From Geosiphon pyriformis (taxonomy: Eukaryota > Glomeromycota > Glomeromycetes > Archaeosporales > Geosiphonaceae): a stretch of 64,000 nucleotides of DNA. How positions within the stretch are numbered: position 1 is the stretch's first letter; each line of letters begins with the position of its first letter. This document shows positions 1 through 11,336 of this stretch, one piece after another. The translations under genes and the position numbers were made by a program. The notes beneath the pieces are model-generated. The model did not search any database. It was given only the letters and a program-made list of their open reading frames with translations, and had not been told where the DNA came from. The DNA lies in contig JAAOMT010000684.1 in NCBI GenBank assembly GCA_016748015.1, positions 1 to 64,000 on the forward strand, written 5' to 3'.

Positions 1-1474
1 TGTCATTTTTTTTCTTTTTCCCTTCTGTTTTCAAAAGAAATTTTTTTGATCTCACAAAGTCTTAAAAATTCCAGGATTCATAAAATTGTGTCTGAAAGTT
101 TTTTAATTATGAAAATGAAATTATGATCAAAAATTCAAATATTTGGGGTAATTGATACTAGCTAGAACAAAATTTATTATTATCAACTGTAAAATTTCAA
201 AGGTTCCTTATTCTGCTTGGTAAATTTATAGTAAACAAAAAAGATGTAACCAATTTTTAGCTGAAATTTAAAAAAAAATTTTTATCAAAAGGGAAGAAAC
301 GTGTTTTCGTCATTGACAGTATTAATTTTTTTTAGTTTTTTGAAACAATCAAAGCTTATAACCATGAATTTAATCTTATTAATTTTCTTCTTTTTTTTGC
401 TTTAAAATGGAGCTCGCTATTGTGTAGCAAAATAATAACTTTATTTTTTTTCAATAAAATGAGGGAACTGGTGACAAGTTTATGATTTCTCAATTAAACT
501 TCAGCCATCAGAACCGACTTTCAGTTCGATTTAAGACCTTCATTTATGTTTGACTACCAAAAAGGAAAAGCAAGATCATGAGGGCTTACCAATTTCTAAA
601 TGAAATCTACATAAAAAAAACTTTGTTCTAAATTTAATTCAATTTTATTTCGCGATAATAAATTCAGATTATGTCAAAATATTAATTTTTTCCAGTCATG
701 TGAGTCTCAAAACTTTTCCTCAAATGGAATTGAAAATCAAAATGCAAAAAAAAAACTAAGAGAAACGTGATGAGTTGCGAAATCCCCAAAAAAAATGCAT
801 GGGTAATTTACCGTGAAGGATTGGTCTCTTTTAAAAATAATTAAGAGATTCAAAGGTCCTTTTGTGTTACATCCTAGGTTTTAAAGAATCAAGCCATTTT
901 CTAGATGCTCACATGCCAATCATACGCTTTGTAATTTGGAGGTTATCCCAGTCTAAAAAAAGTTCCTGTGTAGTGTAAAAGAATAAATCTAAGATTTCGA
1001 TGGCACCCACGTGGGGCAATAAATCACCTAAATTGCGTCTTTTCTCGCGCCATGCGGATCTTTGCAAAAAAGGATATCGTCTTTTTCTTAAGACTGCGCT
1101 ACACCCAAAATTCGATCAGCCGTCTTATAAGTAGTATAACTATTTTAGATGATTGTGAGGATTCCGTTGTTCTTTTTCGTTCCCCTTTGTTACTCTTACA
1201 TGCCCTACATTTTTCATCTTGTGAATTTTTCTAATTAAAATTATTTACACAACTTCAAAAATCCAAACATAACGGCTCAAGATTTCTTCTTAAATTCGTT
1301 CCCATTATCTCTCAGAGATAGTCAAAGAAAAAGAACCAATTATTTTTCTGGATAAAAAAAAAACCAACCAAAACCTTTTCTATCTTGTTTCTTTCAAGTT
1401 TTTTCATTTAAGCCTTTAGATGAATAATAGAGAAAAACGTTTAAAGAATAATATCGTATTAACTGTAATCGAAA
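1..1474. other. Intergenic, no gene seen
   Basis: AT-rich sequence with many short A/T runs. No open frame longer than about 60 codons and no domain-like translation was recognised on either strand. The last few hundred bases are the presumed promoter and 5' leader of the bHLH gene that follows; no convincing core element was identified. Confidence 0.5.
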
Positions 1475-2812
1475 ATGCGTCAACAAACAAGCATTCAATC
1501 TACTACTAAACAACATTCATCTGCTTTTCAGCCAACAAGTCTAAGGAGAAACACACACGAGGCAGAGGATATATCAACTTCAACTTTTCCTTCACATTTA
1601 AATTTGCCAGTTGCTATTAATCAATTTAATCAACAATCTCAAGAAGGTTCAAATTCAAAAGCAAACTTACCCCTTTTCGAAACTCCACCGGTGTCTCCAG
1701 GGGGACAATCAATCTTTAGGCTACCAACGTCACCTCCACCTTTACATCCTCAGGATTCATCATTTAATAATAAAGAACCACCAAAATCTAAGAATCAATT
1801 TTGGCTCCCCCCAACACCTCCTAATGGATTAAATCAAGAAACGCCAAATTTTTCAAGTACAAGTCATACATATTTTGAGAATAATAATGCTTTGAACAAA
1901 ATACAATCCGAACCCTCTACCAATGTCTTTTCACTTCCAATTGATCTTGGCACCACAAATTCAAATGAACAACATACATTTACTTCTTCAAGTAACTCTC
2001 GTCCAATTATGTATCATCATACTTCGGTTATCCATCCAGCAATACCTCGTCAACAGCAAAATTCTTCTATTCCCGCTGATCGACCTCTTTCGTTAGCTGA
2101 AAAACGGGAGTTGGCTCGTAAAGTGTCACATTCTGCTATCGAAAGACGTCGACGTGAGAGGATCAATGACAAGATTATACAGCTACAACAACTTGTTCCC
2201 AGTTGTGCAAATCAGCCACAAATTCATAAATTGACTATTCTTCAGGGAGCCATCGATTATATTGGATATTTACAAAGTTGTCTCGCTGAAAAACGAAAAC
2301 ATGAGATGAATAGCACAAACGATGCTATGATGCTGGAAGAATGGCGATTTGTGAGGCAAATCAAGTCTGATGGATTGAAGAATTATCAACCACCTGTATC
2401 ATCAAAAACTTTTGAAATATCAATGGAAAGCCAAAGTACGAAAAATTCCATGTCTTCATCAGATACAAACATCATTAGACATGATATAACTTCTGGTGGA
2501 CCAGAGGAAAATAACTTTAGCTTAATAAACCAAAACCTTTTACAAGTGCCATCTTTGAGCCATCGATCGAACTCTCTATTTCGGCGCATTAATACGAGTT
2601 CTGATATAACCCAAATCCCAAGCATTAATCAAGAAATATCATTAAGTCACCCTGAAAACTGCGAAATTAACGCCAATAAAGTAGCTTCCACCACCGAGTC
2701 TAATAACCGAGTAATAGCTTCTATAAAGACGATAACCAGTCCTGAAGAAGATCGTTATAAACCAGACTCAACAAATGGCGACTCGATGTCGATAAATAAT
2801 TTGTTATGTTGA
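1475..2812 (+). CDS. bHLH transcription factor (paralogue 1)
   Basis: A 445-aa protein in one uninterrupted frame from ATG to TGA. The basic helix-loop-helix domain lies at about residues 205-275. The basic region reads SHSAIERRRRERIN, giving His219, Glu223 and Arg227, the H-E-R triad that in group B bHLH proteins (Max, USF, Cbf1) contacts CACGTG E-boxes. Helix 2 follows a short loop and contains HKLTILQGAIDYI. The rest is Ser/Asn/Gln/Pro-rich and looks disordered. It carries a short conserved block after the domain (EEWRFVRQIK) and a terminal MSINNLLC. Expected role: nuclear homo- or heterodimeric DNA-binding regulator. The second bHLH gene 4.5 kb downstream on the same strand shares the domain, the post-domain block and the C-terminal motif, so the two are duplicates and may dimerise. 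Target genes cannot be read from the sequence. Family assignment is firm; DNA specificity is inferred from the triad. Confidence 0.93.
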   Translation: MRQQTSIQSTTKQHSSAFQPTSLRRNTHEAEDISTSTFPSHLNLPVAINQFNQQSQEGSNSKANLPLFETPPVSPGGQSIFRLPTSPPPLHPQDSSFNNKEPPKSKNQFWLPPTPPNGLNQETPNFSSTSHTYFENNNALNKIQSEPSTNVFSLPIDLGTTNSNEQHTFTSSSNSRPIMYHHTSVIHPAIPRQQQNSSIPADRPLSLAEKRELARKVSHSAIERRRRERINDKIIQLQQLVPSCANQPQIHKLTILQGAIDYIGYLQSCLAEKRKHEMNSTNDAMMLEEWRFVRQIKSDGLKNYQPPVSSKTFEISMESQSTKNSMSSSDTNIIRHDITSGGPEENNFSLINQNLLQVPSLSHRSNSLFRRINTSSDITQIPSINQEISLSHPENCEINANKVASTTESNNRVIASIKTITSPEEDRYKPDSTNGDSMSINNLLC

Positions 2813-5720
2813 ATCGTTTAGGCTGATTTTCAATATCTTTTACGACCAAACAGCATCCACAACCTAATGAAATGTTGTAATAAAAAGACGATTTTCACTT
2901 TATTTTTCAAATCTTGACTACCTTAATAGCTTCAAACTCGATTACTTTAAATTCTTTGGTGTGTTTTTTTTTCTGAACTTTTTGATTAGGTCAATCATTC
3001 ATCACATGTACAAAGACTTGTAATATATTTTCTCGCTTTGCAATGCCGATAGTTTCCAAAAAATTATGGCTTTAAATTTCTTTAATTGGATAAATTGTAT
3101 ACGCGTCACATGCCTAAAGAGTATATTGCTTTTAGGAGGGGAAGAATCTAAAGTATTATTGAAAATGTTATATTTTTGTTTCTGATAAGTTTACTTAATC
3201 ACATGTTAGACTCTAAATTTTGTTTAAAAAAGCAACAAATCAAATCGACCTTTGCAGTGGCAAAATAAGGATCTAATGTATATGCTATTTTCTTAAATTT
3301 TAAAGGAAAAAAGGTTGTTTAATTTGGATTCCAAATCAAAAAGTAACACGTTAATGTGAAAATAATAAATTGATCTATCATGTTTTTAAGCAGATGTAAT
3401 TGTGGCAATGGTGAATGTGAAGTTTCTCCGCAAAGCAGGAAGTCAAGTAGATGTTTGAGAATCATTGCCTTTTTACAAGATGCCATACTATTTTGGCATT
3501 TACCAATTGAAAGCTGAAAGTCGTTAATTATCAGTATTATGTTGAACAATTAAAAATTTTTTTTTTCGATTTAGTATAAAATTTTCTATTTTAATAAGTA
3601 TATCAAAGAGAAAATCCTTTTTATTAATTTTCTTTTCTTTTTTCTCATGAAAAGACTTAAAGCTAAAAGGTTAGATTAAGTGTTATCTTCAAAAATTGTC
3701 AATTTTCCAATAATTTAATCAATTTAGATTTCATTAAAAAAACTTTATTGTCTTTGTTAAAAGTATAGAACCTTCTTTATTTTTAAATATTTCTTTAAGT
3801 AAAAAAAAAAACCTCTGATCTTTTATTCAAGTTCCAGGAAATAGTTGATTGAAGCATCTCCCATTAAAAGTTAAAGTCACCAGGAGAAATAGTCACGATT
3901 GAATGCTTTTTACACTTTAAGCTAATCGAGTTTAAACTATTCAAAAAATTAGGGGAGCTCTTGTCGATAAGAAAAAAAACTTGACGTATTTATTTTCCTA
4001 AAAACGGGAAGCTAAAATAGTGCGTATAGTATTGGATATATTTAAAAAGTAAAATTTTATTTTTTTGTATTCTTGGGGAAAGTAATTTTATAATCCAACC
4101 TTGTTCAAACGAAATTTCGTAAACTCAGTGATGCCTCTATTTTTCAATTTTTTTTTTCATTCAGACGGTAAAAATATTATGGTCACAATTTTTAGTTTTT
4201 TGTTTTTCGCAGCCGATCATTTAAGCTAGATTTGTGTATCTCAAAAAAATTGGACATTCAATGAGAGTGCATGTTGTCATGTGAAGGTTTTAATAAACAT
4301 TTAAATAATTCACGACAGGCTTCAACCCTTTTTAGAAGTGGATTCATATAATTTAAGATTCAAAGATCGAAGTTTCCCTTAAATTATAAGTGTTATGGAG
4401 CGGCATCCCAGGATTTCTTTCTGCCAAGAATATTCCTTTTTGAGGTAATTAAAAGAGTAATCATATAAAGCTTAAATATAAACAAAGTGGTTGAATTATA
4501 TTACTGTCAATGACCGATGAAATTAGATTACTTTTAATAACTGGTTGAATTATAGCTAATAGAATTATAGAAATTTTCAATTTTTTGGATATGACCTTCA
4601 AATCGTTCAACTGAAGAAGTTTTGACAACTATTTCGAAATTGTCTGTCATGTTTACACAAGAATTTGTGATCAATTTCAATCACAATAGCTAAAAAGGTG
4701 ATTAGTATAGGTAAAATTCATTAAGGATAATTAAACCAGGTATTTCCAGAACGAATTCACGGAAAAAACCATCCCATAATCATAAAAGCTACTAAAAAAT
4801 CATATGAGTTTATGTGTTTGCAATGTTTTTAAAGATTTACACCTTTGTACAGCAAAATACAATACCCATTAATATTTTTCGTGAGGTAGTCATGCCAAAG
4901 GTAATTCTTTTTTGTTATCTGATTGTGATCGTCACCGTTCCTAAAATAATGAAATGGTATCAGATTTTTTCTTTAAAAAACTCAAAAAACTATCATATCT
5001 ACTTGGAGGATAATGTAAATTTAAGGAAACATCATTTTGAAATTTTTTATTTTCTCGTGTTACCTTCAAAAGAAATGCTGAATAGTAAATAAAAGTGTTA
5101 AAAGGAAATATTCTCTTAACACGTGAGTTCAAATAATGTATTCTTGGCAAACCATTTTAAAAGGAAAATCCCACGATAGCATACAATTACCTAAAGATTG
5201 ATATTTAAACTTGATTAGAAATAATGGTGAGATCTTTGTGTATTTATTTGTGAAATACAATGCAGGCTTATTGTCAATCAAATTTTCCCAGGACTTTTTT
5301 CTCGCGAGAAAAAAAAATTATAAATTGATTAGTGCAATAAATAATTAAGAGTACCACAAATCAGGCATGGAATGATCCAGAATGGTTTTTACTCAGGGAA
5401 TTATTAAATGGGATATAAAGTAGATTTTCCTTTAGGAATTCTCAATTAAAACCCTTAATATTTAACATTTGAAAAAATCAAACGATTGGATTAGCATTAT
5501 ACTAGGTTATTGGTGCTCAGAGCTGCTAATAAACTCAAAACAGGTAATTCTCAAGCTCAAAAACCATGGCTAAATCGCATTATAGTTTTCTAGAATTTTA
5601 CAAAAGTCCCTTGGAGATTTAGGGTACGTTATTGAACCCACAATCACGAGTCCATGTCAAAGATCAGTTATATTTGAAGAAGCTTTACTTTTATAAAAGT
5701 ATTTTTTAAAAACTGTTGAA
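2813..5720. other. Intergenic, no gene seen
   Basis: AT-rich spacer between the two bHLH genes. Short frames such as 4814-5092 lack codon bias, domains and supporting splice sites, and I do not call them genes. Confidence 0.4.
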
Positions 5721-5777
5721 GAGGGATAGGATTGGATTGGATAGTATAGGATAGGATTGGGTTGGGTTGAGGGTTAA
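5721..5777. repeat. Degenerate GGATT/GGGTT-type simple repeat
   Basis: A short imperfect run of G-rich pentamer and hexamer units (variants of ggattg, ggatag and gggttg). It stands out because the surroundings are almost G-free on this strand. It is not a TTAGGG telomere array. Confidence 0.5.
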
Positions 5778-6072
5778 AGAATAGGCTTACTGCTTGTAGT
5801 AGGGAATAGAGATTATGTTTGATTTACAATATTTTGAAATTAAGAGTTTCTTTGTTCTTGATATTTTTTTCTAGTAAAGATTTTGCTACAATTCTAACGA
5901 TTCGTGATTAAATTTAAGTTTAGGTTCATTGTACAAGCTGATGAAAGACATTTTTATGGATCACTCGAACTTTCTCAGCTAATTTCTCTCCTGTTTAAAT
6001 TTAATTTGATCGGCCTTTAAAACAGCCAAAAATAAAATAAAACCAAAAACGAAACCAATTCATAGAAATTAC

Positions 6073-6105
<33 letters not shown>
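6073..6105. repeat. (AAT)n microsatellite
   Basis: About eleven perfect AAT trinucleotide units in the intergenic region between the two bHLH genes. Confidence 0.9.
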
Positions 6106-7291
6106 TTAGATAGCTTATTTTTTGGAAAATTAGTAAAATCTTCGCTAAATTGTCAAAATTTAATAATGATCCCTAATCTCATTAATATGGATGCAGTGGA
6201 ACCTCGATTCGGGAATAATTTTAATTTTGGTTTGAATGATGTCCCTTATAATTTTGTAGAATAAGAGTACTTTTAATTTAGGATTCCCTAAACCTTGTCC
6301 CGGACCGCAACCATTTCTCTCCGATAACCATTAAGGTACGCATATGTCGAAATTTTTAAAAATAAATAAGCGTTAAAATATTACCATACTCCCACTTAAC
6401 AGTTAAACAAAACAAAAATGATCTTTCTTGATTTTCCCGGGGGGATAAAAAGTTTGTTTGTAGAAATAGTATCAAGAATGTTTAACCCTTCTTTTTGATT
6501 TAAACCTATGAATATATGTGATCCGAAAAAGATCTTGATGATAACCATCAAGGTACTCATCGGTAGCCCACGATAAGCTTTTTTTCATGGGGACATGATC
6601 AACTTCATATGCTACATAGAAAATCATTACCTTCAATTTAGCTGTACCAATCAAATGATTTTCTTTACCCACAAAGGTACATATTTTAATTGTTGGGGAT
6701 ATTGGTAATTATGACATGTAGTTTCACCGACGGCTACTAATCTAAAGCCAATTTTCAATTATATGAAAACTGGTCTTGTGTTTGATATCATTTTATGAGT
6801 GAAAAAGATCGTGGTTTTTAATTTGTTGGGGAAAAATAAAGGGATCATTGATAAATATTTTAATATATATATGTATATAAACAAAGAAAATGCTCTAAGC
6901 CTTTATTCATTATCTGACAGACAAATTCTATAAAAACAACCCAATTTCCCAATTTTGTTCCCGAATTTTCTTGCTTTTTAATAAAGTAGCCATTTCCGAA
7001 TAAAGTCTTCACTGGATTGCCTGGCGCCTCCTATGTTTTTGTAAAAGAAAGTAAAATTATGAAAAACCAAAACTTTCCTGCTAGCTATTTTTGAATGATC
7101 GACTTTGAACCTTTTGTGAATCAAATTTATTTGAAACCCACTAGATATCTGTTAAAATAGAAAGGAAAGTTCATAATGGATCATATGAAAGGTATGTCAT
7201 TTGAAACCTAGTTGGTTTCTAATTATCAAAAGTCTTTCTAATTGAACCTTTTTTCGATATATAAAAAGATTTGGGCCAAAGAAATCTGTCA
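6106..7291. other. Intergenic, upstream of second bHLH gene
   Basis: No gene seen. A TATATAAAAAG element at about 7257-7267 lies only some 25 bp before the next ATG. That is closer than a TATA box normally sits to a start codon, so its role is doubtful. Confidence 0.35.
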
Positions 7292-8428
7292 ATGGAAACA
7301 GATTTATGCTCAAATATTCAAGTCTCATCCGTAAAAACCACTTCCATATTGACTACAACTGGGAGACTCGACCCAGCAGAATATTCCCAAAAAATTTTTA
7401 TGCCAATATTAACACATGAGTCATACTTAAATGAAGCAACAACTAGTCTATCAAGATTACCTTCCAAACAAGAAACCAGATCAATTTCAGATTTTTGCAT
7501 TGATGACTCATCACAAGAAAATGAATTTATGTCGAATTTTTCTATTAAAGCACATTTTGAGGATTCTTCACCGGAACGAAAGCAAGGTTCTTCATCCAAA
7601 GATTCTTTTTCTTTTTGCCGTCCCCCTATTGATATTTCCAAAATTTTGTTCCAATCATATGAATCAATCCCATTCTTACATCATCCAACTTCAATTCATC
7701 AACATTGCGACCATGTTACTTTTACAGAAGAGTCCTCACTTTCCTTGACTGAAAGACGAGAATTGGCGCGGAAAATTTCGCATTCTGCAATTGAACGTCG
7801 TCGACGAGAACGAATTAATGAAAAGATTTTACAACTGCAAAAGATGGTTCCATGTTGTGCCAACCAACAACATATTCATAAGTTGACAATTCTTCAAGGT
7901 GCAATCGACTATATTAATTATTTACAAGGTTTACTTGCCGAGAAACAAAATCAAAATACTCATGGTATTAACGAAGGAAGTCGAGCCTTGGACGACTGGA
8001 AATTTGTGAAACATATGAAACTTGTATCTTATGATAGTAAAAAACAGACTTCCTCTCCAATTCCATCATTTGAACGTGAAAATTCCGATTTTCCTTTTGA
8101 TTCAAGATTTCCAATAGCTTCAAAGACACCCATCAAAGATAAATCGCCTTTCCTATCTGATTATCTAAAGATTTCCAGCCTTTGTCAAGATAAAGAGACA
8201 TTTTGTCATCATTCACAAATGCCAACTTCTTGTACATTTTCCTGTCAGGATGAATTTTCCGGAGCTCAAATTGGAGTAAAATCTCTTCAATCACAAACTT
8301 CTCAAAATCAAGTCGATAATTTTAGTTCAAACACACAATGCAAAAGCACTGATTTAAATAAAAATCAGATTCAAACATTAAATTCGACTTCCAAAAGACT
8401 AATGTCGGTGAAAAACTTGTTATCTTGA
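7292..8428 (+). CDS. bHLH transcription factor (paralogue 2)
   Basis: A 378-aa protein. The frame is open from 7271, but that codon is TTG; the first ATG is at 7292 and is used here. The bHLH domain is at about residues 150-220 and matches paralogue 1 nearly residue for residue in the basic region and helices (His164, Glu168, Arg172; HKLTILQGAIDYI in helix 2). The post-domain block (DDWKFVKHMK) and the C-terminal MSVKNLLS also correspond to paralogue 1. The N-terminus has diverged almost completely and is Ser/Thr-rich and probably disordered. Conservation only of the DNA-binding core, one linker block and the C-terminal tail is the usual pattern for duplicated regulators under selection. Likely a nuclear E-box-binding regulator, possibly a dimer partner of its neighbour; that partnership is inference. 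Confidence 0.92.
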   Translation: METDLCSNIQVSSVKTTSILTTTGRLDPAEYSQKIFMPILTHESYLNEATTSLSRLPSKQETRSISDFCIDDSSQENEFMSNFSIKAHFEDSSPERKQGSSSKDSFSFCRPPIDISKILFQSYESIPFLHHPTSIHQHCDHVTFTEESSLSLTERRELARKISHSAIERRRRERINEKILQLQKMVPCCANQQHIHKLTILQGAIDYINYLQGLLAEKQNQNTHGINEGSRALDDWKFVKHMKLVSYDSKKQTSSPIPSFERENSDFPFDSRFPIASKTPIKDKSPFLSDYLKISSLCQDKETFCHHSQMPTSCTFSCQDEFSGAQIGVKSLQSQTSQNQVDNFSSNTQCKSTDLNKNQIQTLNSTSKRLMSVKNLLS

Positions 8429-9421
8429 GCTTTTCCGTTCTTTAGGTAGGCATCCTTTTGTTCACAATAGTCAAAAAATTAGTTCCCTCTTAATTCATAC
8501 ATGAGAAAGACTACTAAGATTTCAAAGACAATATAGATGTACACATTTGCAAGATTTAAAGTAATCTTTGAAAAGAAAAATAAAACTTGATTTTCAGAAA
8601 TTTTCTCCCATTTAGGTCTGTGGGACATGGATAATCTTGGCAGATAAATTTTGGCTTGGATTCCTACGTTAAACATTTTCACATGGTAAAGAAATGATGC
8701 TAACTTTTCGTAACTTCTTGGATTTAAATTTGGTCTTTCAGTAAGTGATAATGAATTCTCTCACTATCAACATTCTTCTTGTGAATTCTACTTAGCCGAA
8801 GCTAAATTAGTAGGAAGATATGAAAAAAAGAATCTGAATTTAGGATCTCTCGAAAATTTAAATTGGTTAAGAATTGTTATCTGTTAGTAAAAAAGAAAGA
8901 ATGTTGGAAATAAAACCTAAAACTTTGCTTTAATTTCAATAAGATATTATAATTCTTGAAATTAAGAATTAAAATTATTAAACTTTTTTGATTCCCATAA
9001 AAAGAAATAGTATCAATTTTTTTGAAAGGTTAAAATCTCGAGGACTCGATCTATTTTGATATCGAGCCTTTTATTTATCAATTTCAACTTCTGTCTAAAG
9101 ATTAAAATACACTGCAATTTTGAAAACTATTTTAATAAATGTATTAGTTTCTAATTAAAATCAATTATATAGCTTCAAACTTTTTGGTGACAACTTTTGT
9201 CCTTTCCAGGTCAAAGTTTTCACCATAAAGTTTGAAGCTTATGTTTGAGTTCAAGTTGCAAGGTGCATCCACTTTAAAATATTTGCAACATGATCATTGA
9301 AATTAAATTTATTTACTAATTATTCTTAAATACATTCTATACACAACATGAAAGTAAAGGTTTCGCGGTCCAGACATCAGCTTATGTGACCGCCGTCATC
9401 AAAAAGTAGCACGAGCTTAAA
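8429..9421. other. Intergenic, no gene seen
   Basis: AT-rich convergent spacer between the bHLH gene (plus) and the Kre9-like exons (minus). Nothing supportable was recognised. Confidence 0.4.
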
Positions 9422-9827
9422 TTAAGGCCTAATAGATATTCTACCGGAAACTCCTCGCGAAGGCGGGGTAGGCTGTATAAAATAAAATAATTTAAAAAAT
9501 AATATTGTTATTAATATTATTAGCAAAGAAAAATGAGTTACGACAGTAAAATTTGAAACGTTTGAAATTACAAAGTCCGCTTCAACGACAGCATAATAAG
9601 CTACGTTGGGTTGAAAAAGGCCACTCGGTACTAGATATTGGGTATATCCGTACCCAAATGGAACCTGTGAAAAAGGATTATTGTGGATCAAAAGTTAATA
9701 CGACTTTCTTCCAATGATCAAAAAAAAATTTCTGCACAAATAATTACCTTAGTAGCAACTGTAGTAACGAAAACAAGCCCGCGGCCACCATCTCGCAAGA
9801 TTGAAACTGAGACAGTAGTTGAAGGTC
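9422..9827 (-). CDS. Kre9/Knh1-like cell-wall domain protein, 3' part (spliced)
   Basis: Three exons read on the minus strand: 9827-9748, 9664-9542 and 9472-9422. GT-AG introns lie at 9747-9665 and 9541-9473, with phases that fit. The protein segment carries GPSTTVSVSIL, then YTQYLVPSGLFQPN, then SNVSNFTV. This is the beta-sandwich pattern of the fungal Kre9/Knh1-type (Ser/Thr-rich, GPI-anchored family) domain: a beta-strand, the Y.VP.GL.P turn, and a closing FT[VI]. Such proteins are secreted to the wall and linked to beta-1,6-glucan or GPI anchoring. The N-terminal exons, which should carry a signal peptide, lie above 9827 and were not resolved; possible coding lies up to about 10070. The last intron is 69 nt, has no in-frame stop, and if retained encodes a hydrophobic stretch. 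Family call is moderate. Confidence 0.5.
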
Positions 9828-10239
9828 CTTTGATAAATATTTGTAAGTATGATTCAAGATTTGGTAAGATAATTCTTTAAGTTTGACTCAAAAAAAAAAG
9901 ATTTCCAAATCGCGAAAAACTTACCACCGACAGGCAACAGGGGAATTAATTCTTTGGACGATTGTGTAATCATGTTTTTTAAGGATTATATCTTTACTGA
10001 AGTCATTCTTCTGTTCAACTGTCACAAATGGACTGGGATTTACTACAATTCCTAAATGAATTTGCATTGGTAAGAATCACATACATGTACAATGAAACGT
10101 GAAACCAAGTATTGACGACTGCCTGTAATTTACATTTAGGGAACAGGTCAAATGGGGTGGTGAATCGGTTGTAAGCCAAATTTAGAAATTTATTTGTTAA
10201 TCTTTGACGACTTGTAATAAGGAACTATGTGTAAACAGG

Positions 10240-10240
<1 letters not shown>

Positions 10241-10279
<39 letters not shown>
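10241..10279. repeat. Poly-T homopolymer (39 nt)
   Basis: Uninterrupted run of 39 T. The exact length is likely unreliable because such runs are hard to sequence and assemble. Confidence 0.95.
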
Positions 10280-11024
10280 CCAATTGTATAATTCACAAGT
10301 AAGTAAATTATATTGATGAATGTAACACGAAAAAACACGGCCATGATCCCATAAGCGGATATAATTCTTTGTAAAAAAAAAGGTAGAAAGAAATTTAAGT
10401 GAACACCAAATAAATGTTTCTTTATGATGATAAAAATTGAGGCTAACGATACATTTAACCTCGTTACGAATAATAAACACTACACAGTTTAGGATGAATT
10501 TCATGATTTCAAAAAATGAACATTTTAAATTTAGCAATTAAAAGAAAAATTTTGCAAAACCAGAAATTTTTAACCCCAAATTTTTTGTTTTGAAAATTTG
10601 GGAAAATTTTCGATTTCCATATAAAAAAATTTTTCTAATCTAAAGTTTATTCACAAGATTAGTGAAATTAATTATATTAATGATTAAGTAAGCTTAGATA
10701 GATAAAGAGAAAAGTTAAGATACAGACTAAAATTAGTCCAAGTTATTATGTGTGAAACAATGCTATCAAAGTGCGATATGAAATCTTAACAGTTATTGAA
10801 TTTAAGTTTGAATTTTATATGAATAAATTAACTTTTGCAATAGAATCACAAACGAAATAATGTTACTTAGGTAAGTTCAGGGTCTATTATCTAAAAAAAA
10901 ACTATTTTTCTAATTTTTTACTGAAAACTTCTTTTTTAACTTGTAATAATTTGAAGCTGTGATAGATAACGATTTTATATTGATAACATTCTTCTGTTAT
11001 TATTGAGGAACAATCTAAAAAGAT

Positions 11025-11065
11025 ATCATTATCATTATCATCATCATCATCATCATCATCATCAT
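11025..11065. repeat. (ATC)n microsatellite
   Basis: About ten perfect ATC units, preceded by two imperfect ATT ATC steps. Confidence 0.9.
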
Positions 11066-11286
11066 GGACAATATTTGCGAAAAACAGGAATTATTTTTCA
11101 AAAGTAATTTTCGATTGTACCCTGCAATATAGTTCCCCTTTTTTTTTGATTATTATCTAGCTGCAAGAATAAAAGATAGACAAACTTATTACCATCTATA
11201 CTCTTTCCTATTATACAAGTATCAGAAAATGCTTTTTGAGTCAATTAAAAAATGAAATTTTATTCATTGTAAATACGAAAAAAGCC

Positions 11287-11289
<3 letters not shown>

Positions 11290-11333
<44 letters not shown>
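11290..11333. repeat. Poly-A homopolymer (44 nt)
   Basis: Uninterrupted run of 44 A, the longest homopolymer in the window. No coding retroelement is seen immediately upstream. Confidence 0.95.

Positions 11334-11336
<3 letters not shown>

Noticed and set aside
5721-5777. Interstitial telomere repeat
   Set aside because: Units are irregular ggattg/gggttg variants, not TTAGGG.
7271-7291. TTG start of the second bHLH gene
   Set aside because: The listed frame begins at TTG; in a fungal nuclear gene the first ATG at 7292 is the likely start.
10190-10537. Open frame on the minus strand with a long Lys run
   Set aside because: The Lys run is the translation of the 39-nt poly-T homopolymer; flanks show no gene-like features.
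10241-11333. Retroposon bounded by poly-T and poly-A
   Set aside because: No coding capacity, target duplication or promoter seen between the runs; similar shorter runs occur throughout the window.
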